From NCBI GenBank assembly GCA_028712565.1, contig JAQTPW010000002.1, positions 1 to 35,600 on the forward strand: a stretch of DNA of 35,600 nt, given 5' to 3'. This document shows, piece by piece, positions 1-6,477 of this stretch (position 1 is its first letter; every line of letters starts with the position of its first letter). The DNA comes from Minisyncoccota bacterium. GTDB lineage: Bacteria > Patescibacteriota > Minisyncoccia > Minisyncoccales > JAQTPW01. The position numbers and the translations under genes are program-made. The notes beneath the pieces are model-generated. The model ran no database searches and was not told where the DNA came from. It saw nothing but the letters and a program-made list of their open reading frames with translations.

Positions 1-1332
1 TGCAAGGCCTCTAAAACTATCGCTTTTTACTAAAATCCCTTTTGCCTCAAGCTCTGTAATAATTTGTCTTCCTGAAATTGCCCTTGTCGCAGCATGGCGC
101 GACATTGCTCTGCCGGCGCCGTGACAGGTGCTGCCAAAAGTATTAAGATCTGCTTCTTTTGTTCCGACTAAAATATAAGAAGCGGTTCCCATGGATCCCG
201 GGATCAAAACCGGCTGGCCAATCTGCCTATATTTTTCAGGGATTTCCAAATGTCCCGGGCCAAAGGATCTAGTTGCTCCTTTTCTATGGACAATCAATTT
301 CATTTCTTTCCCAGAAACTAAATGATTTTCTATTTTGGCAATATTATGAGCCACATCGTAAACTGATGTAAGTTTTGAGCAGTCCTTGCCCAAGATATTT
401 TCCCAAGCTTTTCTGATATAAAAAGCTATCATTTGACGATTTGCCCAGGCAAAATTGGCTCCCGCGCACATAGCATAAAAATAATTTTGCCCTTCTTTTG
501 AATTAAAAGGGCAAGCTGCCAGCTCTAAATCCGGAAGAGAAATTCCATATTTTTCCATAGCTCCCATCATAATTTTTATATAATCTGTAGCAATTTGGTG
601 GCCTAATCCCCGAGAACCTGTATGAATCATAACCACTACCTGATCTAAAAAAATACCGAAAACAGAAGCTGCATTTTCATCGAAAATTTCATCCACTCTC
701 TGAATTTCCAAAAAATGATTTCCTGATCCCAAAGTTCCAACCTGGTCCCTGCCTCTATCTTTTGCATGATCTGAAACTAATTCTGGCTGAGCCAAGTTCA
801 GGTTTCCTTGGGCCTCGCAATTTTCTATATCCTCTTTTTCTCCATATCCCAGCTCAACTAATTTTTTTGCTCCTCCTTCTAAAATTTTTTCTAGGGTTTT
901 AATATCTAATTTTATCTGCCGACCCTTTCCAAGTCCGCTGGGAACTTGTTTTTGTATTTCTCCGGCCAATTTGTCCAAATAATTTTTAATATCTTTTGTC
1001 GCATAATCTGATTTCAAAAGCTTCATTCCGCAATTAATATCATATCCTACGCCACCGGGAGATATAACCCCGTTTTCAATATCTAAAGCCGCAACTCCTC
1101 CTATTGGAAAACCATAACCTTCATGCATATCAGGCATTGCCAAAGCATAATTAATAATACCCGGCAAAGTTGAAACATTTACTAATTGATCTAAAGATCT
1201 GTCTTTAAAACTTTCTTCTAGCATTTTTTCAGAAATATAAGCCCTGGCCGGAACCCGCATGTCTTGCCTAAAAGTTTTTGGTATTTGCCAAAGATATTCA
1301 TTAATTTTTTCGAAATCCGATTTTTTTATCAT
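1..1332 (-). CDS. rtcB: RtcB RNA-splicing ligase (3' end cut by window edge)
   Basis: RtcB joins RNA 2',3'-cyclic phosphate (or 3'-phosphate) ends to 5'-OH ends, using GTP and Mn2+, in tRNA splicing or RNA repair. I translated this gene by hand from the ATG at 1332. The 444 codons present stay open to base 1. Family signatures are all present: GGVGYDINCG with the metal-binding Cys at residue 101, GSGNHFLE, IHTGSRGLGHQ, and near the end STCHGAGRAMSR, which carries the His that is guanylylated in studied RtcB proteins. Family members are about 400-480 residues, so little is missing. Archease, its activator, lies two genes upstream on the same strand. A terminator-like hairpin just upstream suggests rtcB may also have its own promoter. 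The family call is very secure; the cellular substrate is unknown. Confidence 0.95.
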   Translation of the reverse strand, partial: MIKKSDFEKINEYLWQIPKTFRQDMRVPARAYISEKMLEESFKDRSLDQLVNVSTLPGIINYALAMPDMHEGYGFPIGGVAALDIENGVISPGGVGYDINCGMKLLKSDYATKDIKNYLDKLAGEIQKQVPSGLGKGRQIKLDIKTLEKILEGGAKKLVELGYGEKEDIENCEAQGNLNLAQPELVSDHAKDRGRDQVGTLGSGNHFLEIQRVDEIFDENAASVFGIFLDQVVVMIHTGSRGLGHQIATDYIKIMMGAMEKYGISLPDLELAACPFNSKEGQNYFYAMCAGANFAWANRQMIAFYIRKAWENILGKDCSKLTSVYDVAHNIAKIENHLVSGKEMKLIVHRKGATRSFGPGHLEIPEKYRQIGQPVLIPGSMGTASYILVGTKEADLNTFGSTCHGAGRAMSRHAATRAISGRQIITELEAKGILVKSDSFRGLA

Positions 1333-1368
1333 ATTTCATTCTATGGAAATTAGATTTTTTTGCAAACA

Positions 1369-1392
1369 AAAGGACCGTTTTACTGGTCCTTT
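1369..1392 (-). terminator. Rho-independent terminator-like hairpin between the 119-aa gene and rtcB
   Basis: A perfect 8-bp stem (AAAGGACC/GGTCCTTT) encloses an 8-nt loop. On the minus strand it is followed by a T-rich run (TTTTGTTTG). It sits after the stop of the 119-aa gene and before the rtcB start, so it could end or attenuate transcription from the murE-archease side. Confidence 0.55.
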
Positions 1393-1412
1393 ATCCGATT
1401 ATTTTTAGCTAT

Positions 1413-1772
1413 TTAAGAAGCCCTATTGAGTAGCGAAGACTCGATTTCTTTTGCCTTCTGTGCTTCTTTTTTGTAGATATTTTTAAACCCTGGATGGAAG
1501 TATTTCATATTAATTACAAGCCGCCCGGAGTTTACAGAATACCAAGAAAATACATTATTTTTATCCTGTTTATTTTCGGGGCTTAAGAAATCGATTGAAA
1601 ATTTATCGAAAGGAAGTTCTTTGATAATAGTACTTACTTCAGCCATTGCCCGTGGAAGTTTGTTCAGAAAATTATCTTTTATCTCGCGTCTATGGAAAAC
1701 GACAACTTCCTTGCCCTTACAGTTTTTGATAAAGCTAATGAAAATGTCATCCGCCTCTTTTTTAAGTTGCAA
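1413..1772 (-). CDS. hypothetical protein, 119 aa, between archease and rtcB
   Basis: I do not recognise this family. The protein is soluble and mixed in charge. It has a basic stretch near residues 25-35 (HRREIKDN), an aromatic segment around FSWYSVNSGRLVINMKYFHP and a Lys-rich C-terminus. The start is a TTG at 1772, chosen because an ideal Shine-Dalgarno (AAAGGAGGT at 1779-1787) lies 6 nt upstream; most other genes in the window have no such site. It lies between two members of the RtcB RNA-ligation system on the same strand, so a link to RNA repair or tRNA maturation is possible but rests on position alone. A terminator-like hairpin follows it. Confidence 0.7.
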   Translation of the reverse strand: MQLKKEADDIFISFIKNCKGKEVVVFHRREIKDNFLNKLPRAMAEVSTIIKELPFDKFSIDFLSPENKQDKNNVFSWYSVNSGRLVINMKYFHPGFKNIYKKEAQKAKEIESSLLNRAS

Positions 1773-1778
1773 TCTAAA

Positions 1779-1787
1779 ACCTCCTTT
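1779..1787 (-). promoter_or_regulatory. strong Shine-Dalgarno for the TTG-started 119-aa gene
   Basis: The minus strand reads AAAGGAGGT, then 6 nt, then the TTG start codon at 1772. It decides the start of this gene. It is the only near-perfect ribosome-binding site I noticed; uvrB, dnaN, rpmH, yidC, pilB and tyrS show none. Confidence 0.75.
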
Positions 1788-1816
1788 TTTTCCCCCAATT
1801 ATTTATTATTCAAGCA

Positions 1817-2224
1817 TCAGACATCAAAAAGAATTGTTGCCTGCCAAGAACCATCTTTTTCTTGGTGGACATCCAAATCGTGGTAAGTTACGGCTTTTAT
1901 ATCTTCGCCGAATCTTTCTACTTTTTCTCCAGAAACTTCGGCTTCTAAAATCATATCTGTCAGTATTTTAAATTTGATGCTGTTATAAGCTTCTTTCTCT
2001 ATTTGATTTTTATACAAAATTTCGCTTAAAAAATCAACAAGTAAGGATTGGAAATCCAATGATTTTATTTTAATTTCTCTTTTTATTTTTTCTTTTTTAA
2101 TAATTTCTGGCTCCAAACTTTCTTCCATAGCCAGCATTGCATACAAAAATAGCTCTTCTTTTGTCTTGCCAAAAGCTTTGATCTTTAAATCTGATGGATG
2201 CTCCAAGGTCTCGTAGTTTTTCAT
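1817..2224 (-). CDS. archease, RtcB-activating protein
   Basis: Archease is a small metal-binding protein that speeds RtcB guanylylation and lets the ligase turn over. The 135-aa length is normal for the family. Diagnostic parts are the N-terminal EHPSDLKIKAFG, where the Asp matches a conserved acidic metal ligand; the central SLLVDFLSEILY helix; and the C-terminal IKAVTYHDLDVHQ followed by a Trp and a terminal ILFDV strand. It begins 46 bases after the murE stop and shares that gene's strand. rtcB lies about 480 bases further downstream, so the pair is kept together with one unknown gene between. The family call is strong. Whether transcription runs through to rtcB is uncertain because of the hairpin at 1369-1392. 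Confidence 0.9.
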   Translation of the reverse strand: MKNYETLEHPSDLKIKAFGKTKEELFLYAMLAMEESLEPEIIKKEKIKREIKIKSLDFQSLLVDFLSEILYKNQIEKEAYNSIKFKILTDMILEAEVSGEKVERFGEDIKAVTYHDLDVHQEKDGSWQATILFDV

Positions 2225-2229
2225 AAGCT

Positions 2230-2285
2230 CGCCGCTAATTTACAAATTAACACCAATTTTACCAATCTTACTAATTCCCAATGCC
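2230..2285. repeat. short-period repeat tract at the murE stop / archease leader
   Basis: The minus strand repeats words such as ATTAGTAAG, ATTGGTAAA, ATTGGTGTTA and ATTTGTAAA at about 10-bp spacing. The tract includes the last murE codons (GIGN and stop) and fills the gap to archease. It is the same style of sequence as the tracts at 2676-2762, 5155-5238 and 32028-32372. Confidence 0.6.
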
Positions 2286-3578
2286 AAATTTTTCGAATTC
2301 TTCCTGAACAATTTTTCGATCATCCCAAGGAATTTTTTTACCGTGCGCTTCAACCAGCCAAGGTTCGCAACCCTTTCCGGTAATTACAACTGCATCTCCG
2401 GGTTTTGCTTCTTGTAAAGATTTTCTAATGGCTTCCCTTCTGTCTAAAATTTTATGGATAGAAGCTGATTTACGCTGATATCTACGCTGATCAACGCTGA
2501 AGTCTTCTGCACCTTTTGCGACTTGATTAATAATATCTTCTGGATTTTCATCATAGGGGTCCTCATTTGTAATAATAACTTCATCACAATATTTTGCTGC
2601 CAAACTTCCCAAAACCGGCCTTTTCCATTTATCCCTGCCTCCGCCGCAAGCTCCCAGAACGCAAATCAATTTATTAGGGGCACTAATTTTCACTAATTTA
2701 CCACCAATATCGCTAATATTTGTGTTATTCGTGGCAGATTCGTGCAAATTCGCGACAGTGCGGTAAACTTTTTCTAAAGCATTCGGAGTAAAAGCGTAAT
2801 CAACAAAAACCTTAAATGGTTCTGAAATTACAATTTCCATTCTCCCAGGAATGCTTTCAATGCTTTCCACTGCCTTTTTGCAAATTTCCAGATTTACCCC
2901 GTGTTCCAAGCCCACGCAAATTGCAGCCAAAGCATTATAAATATTAAAATTTCCCGTTAAAAGAAGTTTTAGACTTAAATTTTTATTATTAATGACGCCT
3001 TTTTCTAAACCATAAGTAATTGTTTTTTTAGCTGAGAAATTTAAAAAATAATCGGAATTTTTATCATCTAAATTAATAATGTGAACATTTTTTGTTGCCT
3101 GAAATAATTTTCCCTTTGCCGCTTTATAATTTTCAAATCCTTTATGGGCTTCGATATGCTCGGGTGTCAAGTTTGTAAAAACCGCCGTATCAAAATCAAT
3201 GAATTTGTGCCGATACTGTTTTATCCCCTCTGAAGTAACTTCAATTATCGCGTATTTACAGCCGCTATTTACTGCCTGCCTTAAAAATTTCTGGATGAAA
3301 AACCTGCCGGGCATTGTCATTTTGTAAGTATTTTGTATTTCTTTGTCTCCGATTTTAAACCTGATTGACGATTGGGAAGCGACCTTAATCCCTGCCTCTT
3401 CAAAAATTTTTGTTATAAATTCAACTACGGTGGATTTTCCATTTGTCCCAGTAACTCCGATTACTTTTAACTTTTTTGACGGAAATCTGTACAAAAAGGC
3501 GCCTAAAAAAGCCAATAAAAAATGATACCAATCCAGCAAAAAAGAGGGTAAAATTTTTTTGATTAAAGATTTTAGCAT
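2271..3578 (-). CDS. murE: MurE-type Mur ligase (UDP-MurNAc-tripeptide synthetase)
   Basis: MurE adds the third amino acid (diaminopimelate or lysine) to UDP-MurNAc-L-Ala-D-Glu in the cytoplasm, using ATP, during peptidoglycan synthesis. The ATP loop GTNGKST is at residues 44-50, YKAAKGKLF (151-159) contains the lysine usually carbamylated, and the C-terminal domain ends with GKGCEPW (401-407). The first 40 residues are a hydrophobic segment rather than the usual UDP-binding domain of about 90 residues. The position of the DNPR diaminopimelate motif reads NEDPYDENP (338-346), so the amino-acid preference cannot be told. Two short-repeat insertions lie in frame, at residues 273-301 and 360-372. 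It follows a small membrane gene by 17 bases and precedes archease. Mur ligase is certain; MurE is the best subfamily. Confidence 0.87.
   Translation of the reverse strand: MLKSLIKKILPSFLLDWYHFLLAFLGAFLYRFPSKKLKVIGVTGTNGKSTVVEFITKIFEEAGIKVASQSSIRFKIGDKEIQNTYKMTMPGRFFIQKFLRQAVNSGCKYAIIEVTSEGIKQYRHKFIDFDTAVFTNLTPEHIEAHKGFENYKAAKGKLFQATKNVHIINLDDKNSDYFLNFSAKKTITYGLEKGVINNKNLSLKLLLTGNFNIYNALAAICVGLEHGVNLEICKKAVESIESIPGRMEIVISEPFKVFVDYAFTPNALEKVYRTVANLHESATNNTNISDIGGKLVKISAPNKLICVLGACGGGRDKWKRPVLGSLAAKYCDEVIITNEDPYDENPEDIINQVAKGAEDFSVDQRRYQRKSASIHKILDRREAIRKSLQEAKPGDAVVITGKGCEPWLVEAHGKKIPWDDRKIVQEEFEKFGIGN
2463..2501. repeat. in-frame ATCAGCGT-type repeat inside murE
   Basis: On the coding strand the word ATCAGCGT or AGCGT recurs about every 10-12 bases (AGCGTTGATC, AGCGTAGATATC, AGCGTAAATC). 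It encodes SVDQRRYQRKSA (residues 361-372), a stretch with no counterpart I can place in the Mur ligase fold, just before the conserved RREAI helix. It is a different word family from the tract at 2676-2762. Confidence 0.6.
2676..2762. repeat. in-frame approx. 10-bp-periodic repeat inside murE
   Basis: On the coding strand the words GCGAATTTG, CACGAATCTG, CCACGAATAA, CACAAATATT, ATTGGTGGTAAATT and ATTAGTGC follow each other with a period near 10-11 bases. The tract encodes residues 273-301 including ISDIGGKLVKISA. The uvrB tract at 5155-5238 shares CCACGAATA, CACAAATA, ATTGGTGGTAAATT and ATTAGTGC in the same order, orientation to the gene and reading frame. Confidence 0.75.
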
Positions 3579-3595
3579 ATTTTACGCTCTCAACC

Positions 3596-3982
3596 TTAAG
3601 CCAATTTTTTTGATTTTTTATAAAAATACAGCGAAATAAGAGTCCCGAAAACTCCGGCAATTACGATAAACATCCAGGACGTGTTGATCGCGTTGAATTT
3701 TGATCCGTCGCCCGTATAATATTCATCGGGCAATACCCCAAAAACAACGCTTTTTATAGCATAAGGATGAGCTTCCCGATAGGAATCATGCTGGCAATAA
3801 CCAGTACGGTCACAATAAACGCCACGATTAGCCATAATTAAATATCGGGCATTCCAAACGATAAAAACGAGCATTAAAACAAAAAATATTCCAGTGAGCG
3901 TTGCCGATAGTATAGTTAAATTTTTGTATACTCTTTTCATTTTATTTATTATCCAATGATTTTGCTTAAACCATTTTTTCAA
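3596..3982 (-). CDS. small membrane protein of unknown function, 128 aa
   Basis: I do not recognise the family. There are two clear hydrophobic helices, near residues 25-50 (LSATLTGIFFVLMLVFIVW) and 103-122 (SWMFIVIAGVFGTLISLYFY). They flank a roughly 50-residue loop that carries a CX5C pair (CDRTGYC), several aromatic residues and an acidic stretch. A Lys-rich tail follows the second helix, so the loop is probably outside the cell, and the two cysteines could form a disulfide. The ATG at 3982 has a TATACT element (3992-3997) close by, which would give almost no leader. An internal Met at residue 15 is an alternative start. It ends 17 bases before murE on the same strand, so co-transcription with that cell-wall gene is likely. 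Confidence 0.65.
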   Translation of the reverse strand: MKKWFKQNHWIINKMKRVYKNLTILSATLTGIFFVLMLVFIVWNARYLIMANRGVYCDRTGYCQHDSYREAHPYAIKSVVFGVLPDEYYTGDGSKFNAINTSWMFIVIAGVFGTLISLYFYKKSKKLA

Positions 3983-4172
3983 GGTTTGAAAAGTATAAAT
4001 TGTTACGGTAGCTAAAAAAAATGTTAAAAATGCTGCAAAAAAATCTCTAAAATTCTATCATAGGCATTGGTCACAAAAATGTTATTACCTATGGTTTTAA
4101 CTATATTCCTTTGGCTCAATCCTTTCTCAACTCGAATTGCTCGCAAGCCAAAAAAACAAAATTCCAGTTGGC
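3983..4172. other. 190-bp gap with no gene found
   Basis: This AT-rich spacer lies between two minus-strand hypothetical genes. I see short inverted repeats (AAGCCAA/TTGGCTT at about 4145-4174 and CATAGG/CCTATG near 4063-4099). Neither has a convincing T-tract, and I find no open frame with recognisable content. Confidence 0.4.
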
Positions 4173-4445
4173 TTAATTGTTGCGCAAGAATTCTTTGAGA
4201 GTATTGTGATTATCAAAAACAATACGAGGCACCTCTATCCCTTTTTTATGATATGCATCTATCAGTTTCTCGTAAGAATCAATCCTATTTTTGACGATTC
4301 TCTCAAGGATTTCCGGATGATCGGCGCTCTTTCTTTTTGCTTCAAGCAGCTCTTGGGGTGTTATCCTTTCCTCTTTGATTCTCCCTGATAAAGAAAATTT
4401 TGCCGTTTTTTTGAATAGGTTTGTAAATAAGTTTAAAAGTCCCAT
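4173..4445 (-). CDS. hypothetical protein, 90 aa
   Basis: This is an unrecognised small basic protein. Its N-terminus is a short amphipathic stretch (MGLLNLFTNLFKK) that could associate with the membrane. The rest is charged and mostly predicted helical, including ELLEAKRKSADHPEILERI and a C-terminal half with FDNHNTLKEFL. It is the first gene of the minus-strand group and is divergent from uvrB, with 55 bases between the two starts. I see no motif that suggests a function. It is kept because the frame is complete, the start lies at the divergent intergenic region, and no better frame competes. Confidence 0.5.
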   Translation of the reverse strand: MGLLNLFTNLFKKTAKFSLSGRIKEERITPQELLEAKRKSADHPEILERIVKNRIDSYEKLIDAYHKKGIEVPRIVFDNHNTLKEFLRNN

Positions 4446-4464
4446 ATTTTAAACTATCACAAAG

Positions 4465-4493
4465 TTGAATCAAAAGGAAATTTAAGTTAAATT
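4465..4493 (+). promoter_or_regulatory. predicted sigma70 promoter of uvrB
   Basis: TTGAAT (4465-4470), a 17-bp spacer, then TAAATT (4488-4493). Transcription would start about at the uvrB ATG (4501), so the mRNA may be leaderless; no Shine-Dalgarno is present. Confidence 0.4.
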
Positions 4494-4500
4494 AATATAG

Positions 4501-6468
4501 ATGTTTAAATTAGTCGCAAAATTCAAACCTACCGGGGATCAGCCGCAGGCGATTGAAAAACTGGTTAAAAACTTAAAATCCGGAGTAAAACATCAGGTGC
4601 TTTTGGGCGTCACTGGTTCTGGAAAAACTTTTACTATGGCTTCGGTGATTGAAAAGATTGAAAAGCCGGTTTTAATAATTTCCCATAATAAAACTTTGGC
4701 CGCCCAGACCTATCAGGAATTCAAGGAATTTTTCCCGGAAAATGGGATCCACTATTTTGTTTCTTATTATGATTATTACCAGCCCGAGGCCTATATTCCC
4801 CAAACCGACACTTACATAGAAAAAGATTCAAAAATAAATGAAGAAATTGACAGGTTACGCCATGCCGCAGTCCAAGATTTATTAACCAGAAAAGATGTAG
4901 TAATTGTGGCTTCCGTTTCCTGCATTTACAATATCGGCTCTCCTGAAGATTATCAGCAAGTTTCTCTGGAAATAAAAAAAGGCAAGACAATAAAAAGAAA
5001 AGATTTCCTGTCGCATTTGGTAAGTTTGCAATACCAAAGAAACGAGGTTGATTTTAAGCCGGGGAGTTTCAGGGTCAGAGGAAATAATATAGATATTTAT
5101 TTAGTAACCGGAGAGGCAATTTTGAGAATCGAATTTTTAGGCGACACTGTTTCGCAAATCTACACAAATATACCACGAATATCACAAATAGGCATTAGTG
5201 AAATTGGTGGTAAATTCGCGCCGATTAGTGCAATAAAGATATACCCTGCTCATTTCTGGGTAACCCCACAAGAAAAAGTAAATATCGCAGTTGAAAATAT
5301 AAGATTAGAACTTCAAGAAAGGCTAAAATATTTTAAAAAACAAAAAAAATTAGTCGAAGCCCAAAGATTGGAGCAAAGAGTAAACTATGATTTGGAGATG
5401 TTAAAAGAAACCGGGTTTTGCCATGGAATTGAGAATTACTCAAGGCATTTGGAATTCAGGAAGCCGGGGCAGGCCCCTTATACCCTTATTGATTACTTCC
5501 CGAAAGATTTTTTGATTTTTATTGATGAATCCCACCAAACTCTTTCCCAGCTTCACGCCATGGCAAACCAAGACAGGGCAAGAAAAAAATCTTTAATTGA
5601 GTACGGCTTCCGCCTGCCTTCTGCAATAGACAACCGGCCTTTGACTTATCAAGAATTCGAAGAAAGAAAAAACCAAATAGTTTATGTATCAGCCACTCCT
5701 TCTGAAGAAGAAAAGGGAAAGGCCCTTCAAGAAGCTCAGGGAAAAACAAAATATATTATTGAACAGTTAATAAGGCCTACTGGGCTTGTAGAACCTTCGA
5801 TTGAAATCAGACCGACTAAAAACCAAGTAAAAGATTTAATAGATGAAATAAAGAGCCGGATTTTGAAAAAACAAAGGGTATTAGCTATTACTTTGACAAA
5901 AAGATTAGCAGAGGCACTTTCTGACTATTTGGTTGAAGAAGGAATTTCCTGCCAATGGTTGCATTCTGAAGTTAAAACATTGGAAAGGCCAAAAATTTTA
6001 AACGAATTAAGAGAGGGAAAATATGATGTTTTAGTTGGAATTAATTTATTAAGAGAAGGGCTGGATTTGCCAGAAGTTTCTTTAGTAGCGATTTTGGACG
6101 CCGACAAAGAAGGGTTCTTAAGATCAGAAACTACCTTAATCCAGACCATGGGAAGAGCTGCAAGAAATATAAACGGCCATGTAATTTTGTATGCCGACAA
6201 AATTACAGAATCGATGAGAAAAGCCATAAATGAAATAAAAAGAAGGAGAAAAATACAGGAAGATTATAATAAAAAACAGGGAATTACACCAAAACAGATA
6301 ATAAAAGAGATTAGGGCTTGGGAATTTGCCGCAAAAGAAAAAGAGGTGTCTGCTGAATTTTGGATGGTTCGCGACAAAAAACTTTTGGACAAAGAGATGA
6401 AAGAAGCTGCCAAAAATTTGGATTTTGAAAGGGCGGCAAAAATTCGCGATTTGATTAAAAAATTATAA
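4501..6468 (+). CDS. uvrB: UvrB, excinuclease ABC subunit B
   Basis: UvrB is the damage-verifying helicase of nucleotide excision repair. UvrA loads it onto DNA and it then recruits UvrC. The 655-aa length is normal. Visible parts are Walker A GVTGSGKT (36-43), the beta-hairpin region YYDYYQPEAYIP (89-100) that inserts between the strands, DESH (342-345), helicase motifs with LLREGLDLPEVSLVAILDADKEGFLRS in the second RecA domain, and a C-terminal UVR helix pair (KNLDFERAAKIRDLI) that binds UvrC. Residues 219-246, between LGDTVS and IYPAHFWVTP, are unusual. They replace the normal segment of about 20 residues with repeat-encoded sequence that is roughly 8 residues longer and resembles the tract in murE. 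The permease gene follows after 9 bases. Confidence 0.97.
   Translation: MFKLVAKFKPTGDQPQAIEKLVKNLKSGVKHQVLLGVTGSGKTFTMASVIEKIEKPVLIISHNKTLAAQTYQEFKEFFPENGIHYFVSYYDYYQPEAYIPQTDTYIEKDSKINEEIDRLRHAAVQDLLTRKDVVIVASVSCIYNIGSPEDYQQVSLEIKKGKTIKRKDFLSHLVSLQYQRNEVDFKPGSFRVRGNNIDIYLVTGEAILRIEFLGDTVSQIYTNIPRISQIGISEIGGKFAPISAIKIYPAHFWVTPQEKVNIAVENIRLELQERLKYFKKQKKLVEAQRLEQRVNYDLEMLKETGFCHGIENYSRHLEFRKPGQAPYTLIDYFPKDFLIFIDESHQTLSQLHAMANQDRARKKSLIEYGFRLPSAIDNRPLTYQEFEERKNQIVYVSATPSEEEKGKALQEAQGKTKYIIEQLIRPTGLVEPSIEIRPTKNQVKDLIDEIKSRILKKQRVLAITLTKRLAEALSDYLVEEGISCQWLHSEVKTLERPKILNELREGKYDVLVGINLLREGLDLPEVSLVAILDADKEGFLRSETTLIQTMGRAARNINGHVILYADKITESMRKAINEIKRRRKIQEDYNKKQGITPKQIIKEIRAWEFAAKEKEVSAEFWMVRDKKLLDKEMKEAAKNLDFERAAKIRDLIKKL
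5155..5238. repeat. in-frame approx. 10-bp-periodic repeat inside uvrB
   Basis: The words CACAAATATA, CCACGAATAT, CACAAATAG, ATTAGTGAAA, ATTGGTGGTAAATT and ATTAGTGC follow one another. They encode residues 219-246, including ISEIGGKFAPISA. The murE tract encodes ISDIGGKLVKISA from nearly the same DNA words, so the two tracts are copies of one element kept in the same frame. Confidence 0.75.
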
Positions 6469-6477
6469 AATTCAAGA

